DNA of 50,902 nt from an uncultured Mycoplasmatota bacterium. Its GTDB lineage: Bacteria; Bacillota_I; Bacilli_A; RF39; UBA660. Of this stretch, positions 1-10,479 are shown one piece after another (position 1 is the first letter of the stretch; each line of letters begins with the position of its first letter). The stretch lies in assembly GCA_947646095.1 (NCBI GenBank), contig CANSFI010000011.1, forward strand, positions 1 to 50,902. The letters are read 5' to 3'. The translations under genes were made by a program, and so were the position numbers. The notes under the pieces were generated by a model that was not told the origin of the DNA, searched no databases, and worked only from the letters and a program-made list of their open reading frames with translations.

Positions 1-1012
1 AAAAATGGAAAAAATCATATAGTAAAATCACCACCTGTATTAATAGATAATACCGCCCCTTCTATTTCATATGAAGAAGATTCTAATTTATACTATAGTC
101 TTACCGAAAATGAAGGAACTATCGTTAATATAAATGATTCTCATAGTGGTATAAAAACAGCACAATATGTATGGAGTCGTTCTAATAAACAAACTCCTAA
201 TAATTTCCCTAATAATTTTTCTAATGGACAAAAAATATCAAAAGCAGCAAATTCAAAAGCTTTTTATCTTTGGATAAAGGTATGTGATCAAGTAGATAAT
301 TGCTCTATTTCTGTATCAAAACCATTCGTAGGAACTTTAATTCATCCTAATACAGTAAATAACGATCGACCTCGCCTTACAACATGTGGAACATTTGATG
401 GAAATGAAATTGCCATTTATAATTATATTTTAGAATCTAGGATTTCTAATGCTCAAACAAAAAGAGAAAAAGTTGTTGCTGCTGCAAGATTTCTAGCAAT
501 AGAATTTCCCTATAGAATTGTATATTACATGAACGATATTATCGCTAAATATCCAACCCAGGGGCATTATTATCAAAAAGGATTATATTTAAATTCTTCT
601 AATGGGTGGGGGTGTTCAATTAAAAAAGAAAAAGACTTTTCTTCATTAAATTTTATAACAGGTAATTTTTATCCAAATGGATTAGACTGTTCTGGTTTTA
701 TAACATGGGCATTTTATAATGGGGGGAATTAATATTAATGATCGTTATTCAGATACTTTTCCAAGCCTTGGCACTTTAATTTCTGTTTCTAGTGCATCTT
801 CTACGCAATTAAAAATTGGAGATGTTCTATGGAAAAAAGGACATATAGGAATTGTTATTGAAAAAAATCAAAATCAAATATTAGTTGCTGAAGAAAAAGG
901 AAATGCTAATAATGGGGGTATTTTTGTAACAATTTATAAAAACTTTGAAGATTTCAAAACAAATACACCTTTTACAGATATTATTTCTATGGACCAACTA
1001 TATTCAAAATAA
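1..1012 (+). pseudogene. Secreted NlpC/P60-type cysteine peptidase with upstream Ig-like domain; 5' truncated by window edge and frameshifted at a G6 run (721-726)
   Basis: Frame 1 is open from base 1 to 732, reaching LDCSGFITWAFYNGG (NlpC/P60 Cys motif); frame 2 continues GININDRYSD...WKKGHIGIVIEK (His motif) to 1012. Confidence 0.8.
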
Positions 1013-1146
1013 ATTATTCACTTAAACATATAATATATTAATATAAATTTAATAATTAAAAAATGTTTTGCAAACTTTAATTTAATTTATCTATTTATAA
1101 ATAGACTTATATAATACAATTTGATACAATATTAATGGAGGTTATT

Positions 1147-1839
1147 ATGAAAAATAATTATAAAAAAACTTTAATTGGATTAGGTGTATTTTTGCTTTAT
1201 TTTTTTGTTTCAGAATTTCAAGGATTACCATTTTGGCTTTTAAATATTGATACTGAAACAATTCCCCAAATAATTAAAATCATTTATGTTTGCTGTGTTC
1301 AATTACTACTTATTGGAACAATTATTTTTATTTATAGAAAAGATATAAAAAGAGACATTACTGATTTAAAAGAAAATCATCAAGATTATTTTAAAACTTA
1401 TTTTAAATATTGGTTTGTTGCGATAGGATTAATGATGCTTTCTAATTTTATTATTTTAATGTTTAAACCTGATGCAATTGCTGGTAATGAAGAAGCAATA
1501 AGGGATATGTTCCATTCTATGCCAATATATACCTTTGTTTCGGCTGTTATCTTTGCTCCTATTCTTGAAGAATTAGTATTTAGAAAATCATTTAGATATA
1601 TGTTTAATAGTAATATAATGTTTATAATTATGTCAGGATTCATATTTGGTGCTTTTCATGTAGTTGGTAGTTTTGAATCATTGTTTGATTTATTATATGT
1701 ATTTCCATATTCAGTACCAGGTTTAGTATTTGCATATGTCCTTTCTAAATCTGATAATATATTTGTTCCAATAGGGTTACACTTTTTCCACAATGGAATA
1801 TTAATGGCTCTACAAACATTTATAATGTTATTTAGTTAA
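1147..1839 (+). CDS. CPBP family intramembrane metalloprotease (CAAX/Abi)
   Basis: EELVFRKSFRYMF and FGAFHVVGS motifs, multiple TM segments; GGAGG SD upstream of ATG 1147 (the track start at 1135 overlaps the SD). Confidence 0.85.
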   Translation: MKNNYKKTLIGLGVFLLYFFVSEFQGLPFWLLNIDTETIPQIIKIIYVCCVQLLLIGTIIFIYRKDIKRDITDLKENHQDYFKTYFKYWFVAIGLMMLSNFIILMFKPDAIAGNEEAIRDMFHSMPIYTFVSAVIFAPILEELVFRKSFRYMFNSNIMFIIMSGFIFGAFHVVGSFESLFDLLYVFPYSVPGLVFAYVLSKSDNIFVPIGLHFFHNGILMALQTFIMLFS

Positions 1840-1840
1840 A

Positions 1841-1869
1841 AAAAATCAATTATTTTAATTGATTTTTTT
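1841..1869. terminator. Bidirectional rho-independent terminator between CPBP and rny
   Basis: AAAAATCAATTATTTTAATTGATTTTTTT inverted repeat with A/T tails between convergent genes. Confidence 0.75.
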
Positions 1870-1870
1870 A

Positions 1871-3424
1871 TTATTTAGCTTCTTCTAAAGCTCTAGTTTC
1901 TCTAATGACTACAACTTTAATAGTTCCAGGATATTGCATTTCCTCTTCTATTTTATTTTTGACATCTCGAGCTATTTTATAACTTCCTAAATCATCAATT
2001 TCCTCTGGTTTTACTATTACACGAAGTTCACGCCCTGCTTGAAGAGCATATGTATTAGAAACACCTTCCATTTTATTAGCAATATTTTCTAGTTCTTGCA
2101 ATCTTTGAACATAGTTTTCTAATGAATCATTTCTAGCTCCTGGACGTGATGCAGAAAGTACATCAGCAATTGATACTAAAACTGATATAATACTAGTAGC
2201 CTCTGCATCTCCATGGTGTGATTCTATAGCATTAATTACTATATCATTTTCATGGTATTTTCTAGCAAGATCTCTACCTAAATCAACATGACTACCTTCT
2301 ACTTCATGATCAATAGCTTTTCCTATATCATGAAATAATCCAGCCCTTTTAGCTAAGGCAACATTTTCTCCTATTTCTGCTGCCATTATTCCAGCTAGAT
2401 GACCAACTTCAATAGAATGCTTTAAAGCATTTTGTCCAAAACTAGTTCTAAAATGAAGTTTTCCTAATGTTTCTACTAATTCAGGTTCTACCTTAGTTAC
2501 TCCTAATTCAAATAATGCTTCTTCTCCAAATTCTAAGATTTTTTGATGCATTTCTTTAACTGTTTTATCATAAATTTCTTCAATTCTAGAAGGATGAATT
2601 CTTCCATCTTTTATTAAATTATCCAATGTTACATGAGCTATTTCACGACGTAGAGGATCAAAACTAGAAATAACTATTGCTTCAGGAGTATCGTCAATAA
2701 TTAAATCGACACCTGTAACAGCTTCAATTGCTCTAATATTACGTCCTTCTCGACCAATTATTCTACCTTTCATATCATCGTTAGGTAAGCTAACAACTGT
2801 AACTGTTTGCTCGTTAGATACATCACCAGCATATTTTTGCATAGTAGAAACTAACATTGATTTAGCTTTTTTATCAACTTCTAATTTAGCTTCTGTTTCT
2901 CGCTCCTTAATATAAGAAGCTATTTCTAAATTCATCATTTCTTCTACTTTTTTAAGTACTAATTCACGAGCTTGATTTTTAGAATATCCTGCAATATTTT
3001 CAAGTAAAGTGATTTGTTCTTTTTTTATTTCTTCCACTTTTTCTTGCTCTTTTTGAATTTCTTTTTGTTTATTAATTATACTATTTTCTTTTTCTTCTAA
3101 CATTTGTTCACGATTTTGAAGAGTTTGATCTCTCCTATCTATGTTTCCTTCACGCACAAGTAAACGTTCCTCAGATTCTTTTATTTCATTTTTCTTTTCT
3201 TTTACTTCTTTTTCGATATCATTCTTTATTTTATAGGCTTCTTCCTTAGCCTCTAGTAAATAATCTCTTTTTATTTTATCTGCTTCTTTTTTAGCCTTTT
3301 CTAATATTTGTTCAGCTTTTTTATTTGAAGCTATTCCCCTAATATAATTAACAATAAACATTAAAATTATTCCTATAAAAATTCCAACTAAAACAAGTAA
3401 AATGGAGAAAATAACATTATTCAT
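1871..3424 (-). CDS. rny: Ribonuclease Y
   Basis: N-terminal TM, long coiled coil, KH motif [17 protein letters not shown] domain [12 protein letters not shown]; adjacent to recA. Confidence 0.97.
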   Translation of the reverse strand: MNNVIFSILLVLVGIFIGIILMFIVNYIRGIASNKKAEQILEKAKKEADKIKRDYLLEAKEEAYKIKNDIEKEVKEKKNEIKESEERLLVREGNIDRRDQTLQNREQMLEEKENSIINKQKEIQKEQEKVEEIKKEQITLLENIAGYSKNQARELVLKKVEEMMNLEIASYIKERETEAKLEVDKKAKSMLVSTMQKYAGDVSNEQTVTVVSLPNDDMKGRIIGREGRNIRAIEAVTGVDLIIDDTPEAIVISSFDPLRREIAHVTLDNLIKDGRIHPSRIEEIYDKTVKEMHQKILEFGEEALFELGVTKVEPELVETLGKLHFRTSFGQNALKHSIEVGHLAGIMAAEIGENVALAKRAGLFHDIGKAIDHEVEGSHVDLGRDLARKYHENDIVINAIESHHGDAEATSIISVLVSIADVLSASRPGARNDSLENYVQRLQELENIANKMEGVSNTYALQAGRELRVIVKPEEIDDLGSYKIARDVKNKIEEEMQYPGTIKVVVIRETRALEEAK

Positions 3425-3535
3425 ATAGTTACCTCCATCTTTCTATCTTTTTAAAGTGAAATACAATTATCCACTCTATTATAATTGTAATAGTTCTAAC
3501 AAAATAAGTCAAGTAAAATAGAAGTGTCTAAAATT

Positions 3536-3566
3536 AAAAAACATGTATTTTCATTTAAACATGTTT
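3536..3566 (-). terminator. recA rho-independent terminator
   Basis: Minus strand AAACATGT...ACATGTTTTTT just after the recA stop. Confidence 0.65.
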
Positions 3567-3580
3567 AATTTATTAAGATA

Positions 3581-4615
3581 TTATTTTTCTTCTTTTGATT
3601 TTTCGTTAATCTGTTTTTTATCACTAATTTCATAAAAATTGCGCACTTTTTGATCTAACTCTGCTTTTAATTTAGGATTATTTTTAAGGAATTCTTTAAC
3701 ATTTTCTTTACCTTGACCAATTTTTTCACCATTATAAGAATACCAAGCTCCACTCTTGTCTAAAATATTTGCTTCACTAGCTAAATCTACTATTTCTCCT
3801 TCAACAGAAACACCTTCACCATACATTATATCCACAACACAACTTTTAAATGGTGGAGCCATTTTATTTTTAACAACTTTAATTGATGTTTTATTTCCTA
3901 TAATATCAGTTCCATTTTTAATTTGTTCCGATCTTCTTATTTCTAAACGAATTGAAGAATAGAATTTTAAAGCTCTTCCACCAGGTGTAGTTTCAGGATT
4001 GCCAAACATAACTCCAACTTTTTCACGCAATTGATTTATAAATATTGCGATAGTGTTTGTTTTACTAATAACTCCTGATAATTTTCTTAAAGCTTGACTC
4101 ATTAGTCTTGCTTGTAATCCAACATGTGAATCACCCATTTCTCCCTCAATTTCTGCCTGTGGAACTAGTGCTGCTACAGAATCAATTACTACAACACTAA
4201 TCGCTCCACTACGAACTAATGCTTCACATATTTCTAAAGCTTGTTCTCCATTATCAGGTTGTGATAACAATAAATCATTTATATTTACTCCTAATTTAGA
4301 TGCATATTGTGGATCTAGTGAATGTTCTGCATCGATAAAAGCTACTCTTCCACCTTTTTTTTGTGCCTCAGCGATAGCATGTAATGCAAATGTGGTTTTA
4401 CCACTTGATTCTGGTCCATATATTTCAATAATTCTTCCTTTAGGATATCCTCCTATACCTAAAGCAATATCTAAACTTAATGAACCACTTGATATAACAT
4501 CTATTTCACGATGTTCATTATCACCTAGTTTCATAACAGAACCTTTACCAAATTGTTTTTCTATATCTAATAAAACCTGATCCAATGTTTTATCATTAGT
4601 TGTTGATTTAACCAT
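3581..4615 (-). CDS. recA: Recombinase RecA
   Basis: Walker [39 protein letters not shown]. Confidence 0.99.
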   Translation of the reverse strand: MVKSTTNDKTLDQVLLDIEKQFGKGSVMKLGDNEHREIDVISSGSLSLDIALGIGGYPKGRIIEIYGPESSGKTTFALHAIAEAQKKGGRVAFIDAEHSLDPQYASKLGVNINDLLLSQPDNGEQALEICEALVRSGAISVVVIDSVAALVPQAEIEGEMGDSHVGLQARLMSQALRKLSGVISKTNTIAIFINQLREKVGVMFGNPETTPGGRALKFYSSIRLEIRRSEQIKNGTDIIGNKTSIKVVKNKMAPPFKSCVVDIMYGEGVSVEGEIVDLASEANILDKSGAWYSYNGEKIGQGKENVKEFLKNNPKLKAELDQKVRNFYEISDKKQINEKSKEEK

Positions 4616-4678
4616 TTATATTCCTCCTAACATAATATCATTCTACACTATCTATTTTACTTTGTCAATACTTTTTTC

Positions 4679-4690
4679 GAACATTTGTTC
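4679..4690. promoter_or_regulatory. LexA/DinR-type SOS box upstream of recA
   Basis: GAACATTTGTTC, matching GAAC-N4-GTTC, ~65 bp upstream of the recA start. Confidence 0.75.
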
Positions 4691-4744
4691 TTAAAAATTT
4701 GTATGTAATTTTTTCCACTTTTTTTAAATTTGGTTAAACAAAAA

Positions 4745-4769
4745 GAAAAAAATAGATCTTGGATCTATT
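4745..4769 (-). terminator. pgsA terminator overlapping its stop codon
   Basis: Minus strand AATAGATCCAAGATCTATTTTTTTC. Confidence 0.7.
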
Positions 4770-5355
4770 CAAATATATATTTTTTATTTAATTGATAATA
4801 TTGAATTCCTGAAATTATAGACATAATAGCTGCTATTATAAGTAAAAAATCTGATACTTTAAAATTAAATAACTCAAATGGTAAATTATAAAATAAAGTT
4901 AATACAATTCCTACCATTAAACAAGCTGTTTTAATTTTACCGCTTTTTATAGCCGCTACTACTTTCCCTTTATTACCAGCTACCATTTTAATTGAATTAA
5001 CAACTGTATCTCTTAAAATAACGATTACTGGAATAATTGGATGAACAAAACCACTAGCTGATAAAATAATTAAAACTGAGTTAACTAAAACTTTATCAGC
5101 AATTGCATCAATCATTTTTCCAAAATCAGTAACCATATCATATTTACGAGCAATATAACCATCAAGAAAATCGGTTAAAGAAGCTATTATAAATAATATT
5201 CCAGATATTATATATTTTATATCTACAACAATTGATTCATTTACATAAAATTTATATAAGCTAATTCCCATAGCATCGAATGGAATTAAAAGTATTGCAA
5301 TTATTAAAATTGATAATGCTATTCTAAGCATTGTTAATTTATTTGGTAAATTCAT
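4765..5355 (-). CDS. pgsA: CDP-diacylglycerol--glycerol-3-phosphate 3-phosphatidyltransferase
   Basis: CDP-alcohol phosphotransferase motif LTDFLDGYIARKYDMVTDFGKMIDAIADK. Confidence 0.95.
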   Translation of the reverse strand: MNLPNKLTMLRIALSILIIAILLIPFDAMGISLYKFYVNESIVVDIKYIISGILFIIASLTDFLDGYIARKYDMVTDFGKMIDAIADKVLVNSVLIILSASGFVHPIIPVIVILRDTVVNSIKMVAGNKGKVVAAIKSGKIKTACLMVGIVLTLFYNLPFELFNFKVSDFLLIIAAIMSIISGIQYYQLNKKYIFE

Positions 5356-5363
5356 AAATCCTC

Positions 5364-5834
5364 CTAGTCAACATAATATCCTATAGATGGTTGATCATTT
5401 TTATTATCTTTTTTTAATGTATTTGCTATAAAATAAATAATGATTACTAATAAAATAACAAATAAAATGATAAAAACAAATTTAGGTATATGTTTTGTTT
5501 CTTTATATTCAATTGTATATGGTGATGATATTTTAGGTTTTTCTGATTTTATTTCTTTTTTAGCTTTCTTTATATCATCAATAGATAATTTAGAAGTATA
5601 ATCAAATAAATATTCATTAAACTCATCAACCATATCCTCATAACTAAGCCCTAGGTATTTAGCATACTCACGTATAAAATATTTTACTGAAAATACATCT
5701 TTAAAAGTTTCCATATCTCCTGTTTCTATAGCTTCAACTTGTGATGGTAATACTTTTAAATCCTCTGATGCCTCCTCAATTGAAATACCAATATTTTCAC
5801 GTGCTTCTTTTAACTTTTCTCCTATTTCTTTCAA
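5364..5834 (-). CDS. RodZ/YmfM-like HTH membrane protein; start probably TTG at 5834
   Basis: IGEKLKEARENIGISIEEASEDLKV HTH, TM segment VFIILFVILLVIIIYFI, located before pgsA. The track start at 5909 would lie inside RNase P RNA. Confidence 0.8.
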   Translation of the reverse strand: MKEIGEKLKEARENIGISIEEASEDLKVLPSQVEAIETGDMETFKDVFSVKYFIREYAKYLGLSYEDMVDEFNEYLFDYTSKLSIDDIKKAKKEIKSEKPKISSPYTIEYKETKHIPKFVFIILFVILLVIIIYFIANTLKKDNKNDQPSIGYYVD

Positions 5835-5857
5835 GTTATAAACACCATCTTTCAAAA

Positions 5858-6217
5858 AATAATATTTTATAAGCCATGTTCTGTACCTAATATAATAGGC
5901 GACAAACATTTATCTATTGCTTTTAAAGCAATCCCATAAAAGATTCTGATTCTCTTTTACTAGGTTCCCCTACCAAAATTTGGGTTTCTCACTCGTGGGG
6001 TTTACCGCGTTCCATACTATTTATTTCTAAATAGATCGTCTCTATGGCACTTTATGCCTATAACCATATCATATGACTTAGGTTAATTGGCGCCGTTAGT
6101 TAAAAACTACTACAGGTTATTTTTTCCCTGTACACGAACACTAAAGTCATCACAGACTTTGTGAGCATGGACTTTCCTCTACATTATTATAAATGCAGCG
6201 TTTGTCAAAATATTATT
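5858..6217 (-). ncRNA. rnpB: RNase P RNA, B-type
   Basis: Minus strand contains GAGGAAAGTCCATGCTCAC, AAACCCAAATTTTGGTAGGGGAACC and ACAGAACATGGCTTATAA; P1 helix AATAATATTTT/AAAATATTATT and P2 GACAAAC/GTTTGTC close it. Adjacent to gpsB. Confidence 0.97.
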
Positions 6218-6539
6218 CTTTTCCATATATAATTTTTTCAAGGTTAGAAATCCTTCTTAATAAATCAGCATTGTTACTATCACTTGATCCAGTTCCTTCT
6301 TTTAAGGCATCAAGTTGTGTTCTAAGTCTTCTTATTTCTTGTTTTAAACGAATATTATCTTCAATTATTTCTTTTTTATCTGCTTCTGTTTCTTTAATTA
6401 TACGAGCAAATTCTTCATAATCACGAATAATAACATCCAAATATTTATCTACTTCTTGTGGTCTATACCCTCTAGTATCAATTTTAAATTCTTTTTCTAA
6501 TATATCTTTACTAGTAAGTAAGATCCTTTCATGATACAT
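6213..6539 (-). CDS. gpsB: Cell division protein GpsB (DivIVA domain)
   Basis: ILEKEFKIDTRGYRPQEVDKYLDVIIRDYEEF; AGAGGTG SD 6 nt before ATG 6539. Confidence 0.92.
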   Translation of the reverse strand: MYHERILLTSKDILEKEFKIDTRGYRPQEVDKYLDVIIRDYEEFARIIKETEADKKEIIEDNIRLKQEIRRLRTQLDALKEGTGSSDSNNADLLRRISNLEKIIYGKE

Positions 6540-6630
6540 AAGCAACACCTCTTTAAATTCTGATTATAATTATCTCAGAAAAATACATGTTTGTCAATTG
6601 CAGTTTTAGTCTATTTTTTTACAAAAAAAA

Positions 6631-6720
6631 CTATTCTTTATTTCTTAAAGTTGATAGTTTTATATATCTTATATCTTCAATCATTTCATTAAATATATTT
6701 TCGATATGATGTCTATTCAT
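6631..6720 (-). CDS. Small ORF, 29 aa: MNRHHIENIFNEMIEDIRYIKLSTLRNKE
   Basis: SD GAGGTGA ahead of ATG; ends in a terminator-like hairpin AAACTAT...ATAGTTTTTTTT. Not in the ORF track (too short). Confidence 0.5.
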   Translation of the reverse strand: MNRHHIENIFNEMIEDIRYIKLSTLRNKE

Positions 6721-6885
6721 ATATTCACCTCGATTATACTTTAGCACATTTAAATATTTAAATGTTGCATTTCGACAAAAGTAGTTAAAACTTTGATTAT
6801 AATAACAATTTGTGACATTTTATTAATAATTATAAATTTTATAGAAAAAAAAATAAAATTATAGTATAATTATATAGGTGATGAT

Positions 6886-7452
6886 ATGCGTTATCCTTCT
6901 GGCATAAATAAAACTTACAAGAATAATATTCATTATGACAATCGTGGTATGAATTTAGAAAGTGATTTAAATGCAACTAATGAATACTATCGCATTCATG
7001 ATATTGCTGTTATATATAAAAAGCCGACATCAATTACTATTGTTAAAGTTGATTATCCATCTAGGTATGAAGCTGTTATTAAAGAAGCATATTTTAGAAC
7101 TCCATCAACTACTGATTATAATGGCATCTATAAAAAAAAATATATTGATTTTGAAGCTAAAGAAACTAAATTAAATTCTTTTCCGTTAAACAATATTCAC
7201 AATCATCAAATAGAACATTTAAAAAAAATCATTTTTCATGGTGGTATCGGTTTTATTATAGTTAAGTTTACTAAAGTTAATAAAATTTTCTTACTTACAG
7301 CAGACAAATTTATTAATTATATTGAAAACAATTCTAAAAAATCTATTCCAATTACTTTTTTTGAACAGCATGGATATTTAATTAAATTAAATTATAACCC
7401 ACGTATAGATTATTTAAAAGTTATTGATGAAATTTATTTTAAAGGAGATTAG
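6886..7452 (+). CDS. recU: Holliday junction resolvase RecU
   Basis: RYPSGI start, NRGMNLESDLNATNEYY, DYNGIYKKKYIDFEAKETK; followed by PBP1 as in Bacilli. Confidence 0.95.
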   Translation: MRYPSGINKTYKNNIHYDNRGMNLESDLNATNEYYRIHDIAVIYKKPTSITIVKVDYPSRYEAVIKEAYFRTPSTTDYNGIYKKKYIDFEAKETKLNSFPLNNIHNHQIEHLKKIIFHGGIGFIIVKFTKVNKIFLLTADKFINYIENNSKKSIPITFFEQHGYLIKLNYNPRIDYLKVIDEIYFKGD

Positions 7453-7453
7453 T

Positions 7454-10429
7454 ATGAAAAAAATATTAAATAAAATCAGAAAATTTATTGTTCAAAATAA
7501 ATCCAATTGCTTATTAGGTTTAATTAGTTTAGTAGCATTTATTATTGGTGGTTTAGCTATTAATTTTATTACATCTTTTATAATAATAGCTATTATCGAT
7601 ACTTTCTTATTTGGGTTCCCATTATTTTTAAAAAGAAAACCTAAAAAGAAAAATATTAATAGTACTAAAACAAATAATAATACTAAAAGTATTAATAATA
7701 AAAAAACAAGTAATAATACTAAAAAGAGCAATGATAAAACCAAAAAGAAAAAAAAGAAGAGAAAATGGTTAAAAATACTACTAATTTTGTTCTTTATTGG
7801 CTGTATGTTAGCGATGATTTCTTTATGTGTTTTCTTCTCTATAATTGTCAAAAATGCTCCTGAGTTTGATCCCGATCAATTATATAAAAAGGAATCTAGT
7901 ATTTTATATGATAACGAGGGAAAAGAGTTTCAAAAATTAGGAAGTCAAAATCGTGAAAAAATTTCTTATGATGAATTACCTGAAGTATTAATTAATGCTA
8001 TTATAGCAACAGAAGATTCAAGATTTTTTCAACATAATGGATTTGACCTTCCAAGGTTTGTAAAAGCTTCTATAGGTCAATTGAGTGGCAATGGATCTGC
8101 TGGTGGAGCTAGTACTCTTACAATGCAAGTTATAAAAAATACTTATACAGGTTTTGAAGATAAAGGTCTTAAAGGTATCATGCGTAAATTTACTGATATT
8201 TATATGGCAATATTTAAACTAGAAAAAAAATATACTAAAGAAGAAATTTTAGAATTTTATGTTAACTCTTACTACATGGGTGGAGGAGCTTGGGGAGTTG
8301 AACAAGCTTCGATAACTTATTTTGGAAAACAAGCTAAAGATTTAACTTTACCTGAAGCTTCTCTAATTGCTGGATTATTCCAGTCTCCAAACACTTATAA
8401 TCCTTTCAACAATCCTGAGGCTGCTACTAAACGTCGTTCTACTGTTTTAAAATTAATGGAACGTCACGGTTATATAACTAAAGAAGAAAGAGAAGCAGCT
8501 GAGGCTATCTCTATTGAAAGTTTACTAACTGAGAAAAAAACAGAAGAAGTTAAATATCAATCATTTGTAGATATTGTTGTAGCAGAAGTAAAAGAAAAAA
8601 CAGGAAATAATCCATACACTGTTCCAATGGAAATATATACTACTATGGATAGGAAAAAACAAGATTATATCAATGATATTATGAATGGAACTAAGTGGAA
8701 ATGGGAAAATGATAAAGTTCAAACAGGTATTTCTGTATTAAATACGAAAACTGGTGAAATAGTAGCAATTGGGGCTGGTCGTGATAGTAGTAGTGACGAT
8801 AGAATTGATTTTGCTTCTGGTATTAAAAGACAAATAGGTTCTACTGCTAAACCATTATATGATTATGGCCCTGCTATTGAATACAATAATTGGTCAACTT
8901 ACAATCTTCTAGGTGATGAACAATATACTTATACTAATGGACCTGAAATATTTAACTGGGATGGGGGATATCAAGGTTTAATTACAGCTCGTACTGCTTT
9001 AGCTGGTTCTCGTAATATTCCAGCATTAAAAACTTTCCAACAAGTTTCTAATAAAAATATTAAAACATTTGTAACTAATTTAGGATTATCTCCTGAAATT
9101 GAAAGCAATATGATTCATGAAGCTCACTCTATTGGTGGTTATAATGGAGAATCTCCGCTTACTATGAGTGCTGCATATGCTGCATTTGCTAATGGTGGAT
9201 ATTATAACGAACCAAGAAGTTATACTAAAATTATCTATCGTGAAACTGGTGAAGAAATTGAAAATAAACTTAACAAAAAAAGAGCGATGAGTGAAGAAAC
9301 TGCTTATATGATAAATGATATGTTAATTACAACTTCTACTCAAGCTTTAGGATATTATGCTAATGTTAATGGTTATAAGTTTGCTGCTAAAACAGGAACA
9401 TCGAATTTTACAGATGAAATAAAAAGAAATAAAAACTTGCCTGATGATGCTATTAATGATTATTGGGTTGTAGGAATGACTGATGAATATTCAATTGGTG
9501 TTTGGTATGGATATAATACTGCTTCTAGAGAATATCATAATACTTTTGGTACTATGAATCATGCTAATATGTTTAATACAGTTGCTAAAGGCATGTTCAC
9601 TAGAAGTACTAATGTTAAAAAACCAAATGGAGTTATAGAAGTAACAATTGAAAAGGAATCTAATCCTGCACAATTACCAAGCGCATATACTCCAGATGAT
9701 ATGAAAATTACTGAATTATTTAAATCTGGTGCTGAGCCTAAAGAAGTTTCTACTCGTTTTTCTGGGTTAGATAATCCTACTAATGCTAGTGGATCTTATG
9801 CTGGAGGTGAAGTAACCCTAAATTGGAGTGAAATTAAAACACCTGATGCGTTAAATAAAGATAAGTTACTTGCTCTAGCTAAACTATCATTTACTAATGC
9901 TGGATATCAAGAATCTTATGTCAATTCTAGACTAAGTTACAATAACAATGTTCTTGGGTCTTTAGGATATGATATATATATTAAAAATAGTTCAGGCAAT
10001 TTAACTTATGTTGGTACATCTACAAAAAATAGTTTTGCTTACACTGTATCTTCAACCGCACAACCTATTACTTTTGTTATAAAAACTGCTTATTCTAAAT
10101 TTAAAAGTAATGCTAGTACAGGGGTTGAAGTAACTGTTAATTTTAATGGTAGTGATCCAATTCTATCTGCAAATTTAAATGGTGATAAAACTGTAAATAA
10201 AAATCGAGGAGAAATTTATACTGATGAAGGGATTACTGTTTATGATAATTTAGTTGATGTTACAAATCAAGCTAGTATTAGTATTATTGTTAAAGATAGC
10301 AGCAATAAAACAATTGGAAATAAAATAAGTAATATCGACTTTAATGTTGCTGATACTTATACTGTTTCTTATATTATTAAATATCATTCTTTAACAAAAA
10401 CTTTAACTAGAACTATAATAATTCAATAA
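7454..10429 (+). CDS. Class A penicillin-binding protein (PBP1) with C-terminal FN3/Ig-like domains
   Basis: Transglycosylase motifs EDSRFFQHNGFD, GGASTLTMQVIKN; transpeptidase GSTAKPL, SRN, KTGTSN; SD AAAGGAG before ATG 7454. Confidence 0.95.
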   Translation: MKKILNKIRKFIVQNKSNCLLGLISLVAFIIGGLAINFITSFIIIAIIDTFLFGFPLFLKRKPKKKNINSTKTNNNTKSINNKKTSNNTKKSNDKTKKKKKKRKWLKILLILFFIGCMLAMISLCVFFSIIVKNAPEFDPDQLYKKESSILYDNEGKEFQKLGSQNREKISYDELPEVLINAIIATEDSRFFQHNGFDLPRFVKASIGQLSGNGSAGGASTLTMQVIKNTYTGFEDKGLKGIMRKFTDIYMAIFKLEKKYTKEEILEFYVNSYYMGGGAWGVEQASITYFGKQAKDLTLPEASLIAGLFQSPNTYNPFNNPEAATKRRSTVLKLMERHGYITKEEREAAEAISIESLLTEKKTEEVKYQSFVDIVVAEVKEKTGNNPYTVPMEIYTTMDRKKQDYINDIMNGTKWKWENDKVQTGISVLNTKTGEIVAIGAGRDSSSDDRIDFASGIKRQIGSTAKPLYDYGPAIEYNNWSTYNLLGDEQYTYTNGPEIFNWDGGYQGLITARTALAGSRNIPALKTFQQVSNKNIKTFVTNLGLSPEIESNMIHEAHSIGGYNGESPLTMSAAYAAFANGGYYNEPRSYTKIIYRETGEEIENKLNKKRAMSEETAYMINDMLITTSTQALGYYANVNGYKFAAKTGTSNFTDEIKRNKNLPDDAINDYWVVGMTDEYSIGVWYGYNTASREYHNTFGTMNHANMFNTVAKGMFTRSTNVKKPNGVIEVTIEKESNPAQLPSAYTPDDMKITELFKSGAEPKEVSTRFSGLDNPTNASGSYAGGEVTLNWSEIKTPDALNKDKLLALAKLSFTNAGYQESYVNSRLSYNNNVLGSLGYDIYIKNSSGNLTYVGTSTKNSFAYTVSSTAQPITFVIKTAYSKFKSNASTGVEVTVNFNGSDPILSANLNGDKTVNKNRGEIYTDEGITVYDNLVDVTNQASISIIVKDSSNKTIGNKISNIDFNVADTYTVSYIIKYHSLTKTLTRTIIIQ

Positions 10430-10430
10430 T

Positions 10431-10462
10431 AAAAATCGAAGAATTTAAACTTCGATTTTTTT
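10431..10462. terminator. Bidirectional terminator between PBP1 and nth
   Basis: AAAAATCGAAGAATTTAAACTTCGATTTTTTT. Confidence 0.85.
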
Positions 10463-10479
10463 ATAATTTTGTTATGTTG

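Noticed and set aside
1398-1643. Minus-strand 81-aa ORF
   Set aside because: Antisense within the CPBP protease gene.
3756-4580. Plus-strand ORFs 3756-3962 and 4392-4580
   Set aside because: Antisense to recA with no independent support.
5835-5909. N-terminal extension MFVAYYIRYRTWLIKYYFLKDGVYN of the rodZ-like ORF
   Set aside because: Encoded by the 3' part of RNase P RNA; a TTG start at 5834 fits the conserved HTH start.
6193-6420. Plus-strand 75-aa ORF
   Set aside because: Antisense to gpsB and the rnpB end.
7492-7851. Minus-strand 119-aa ORF rich in F/L
   Set aside because: Antisense of the Lys/Asn-rich linker of PBP1; composition artefact.
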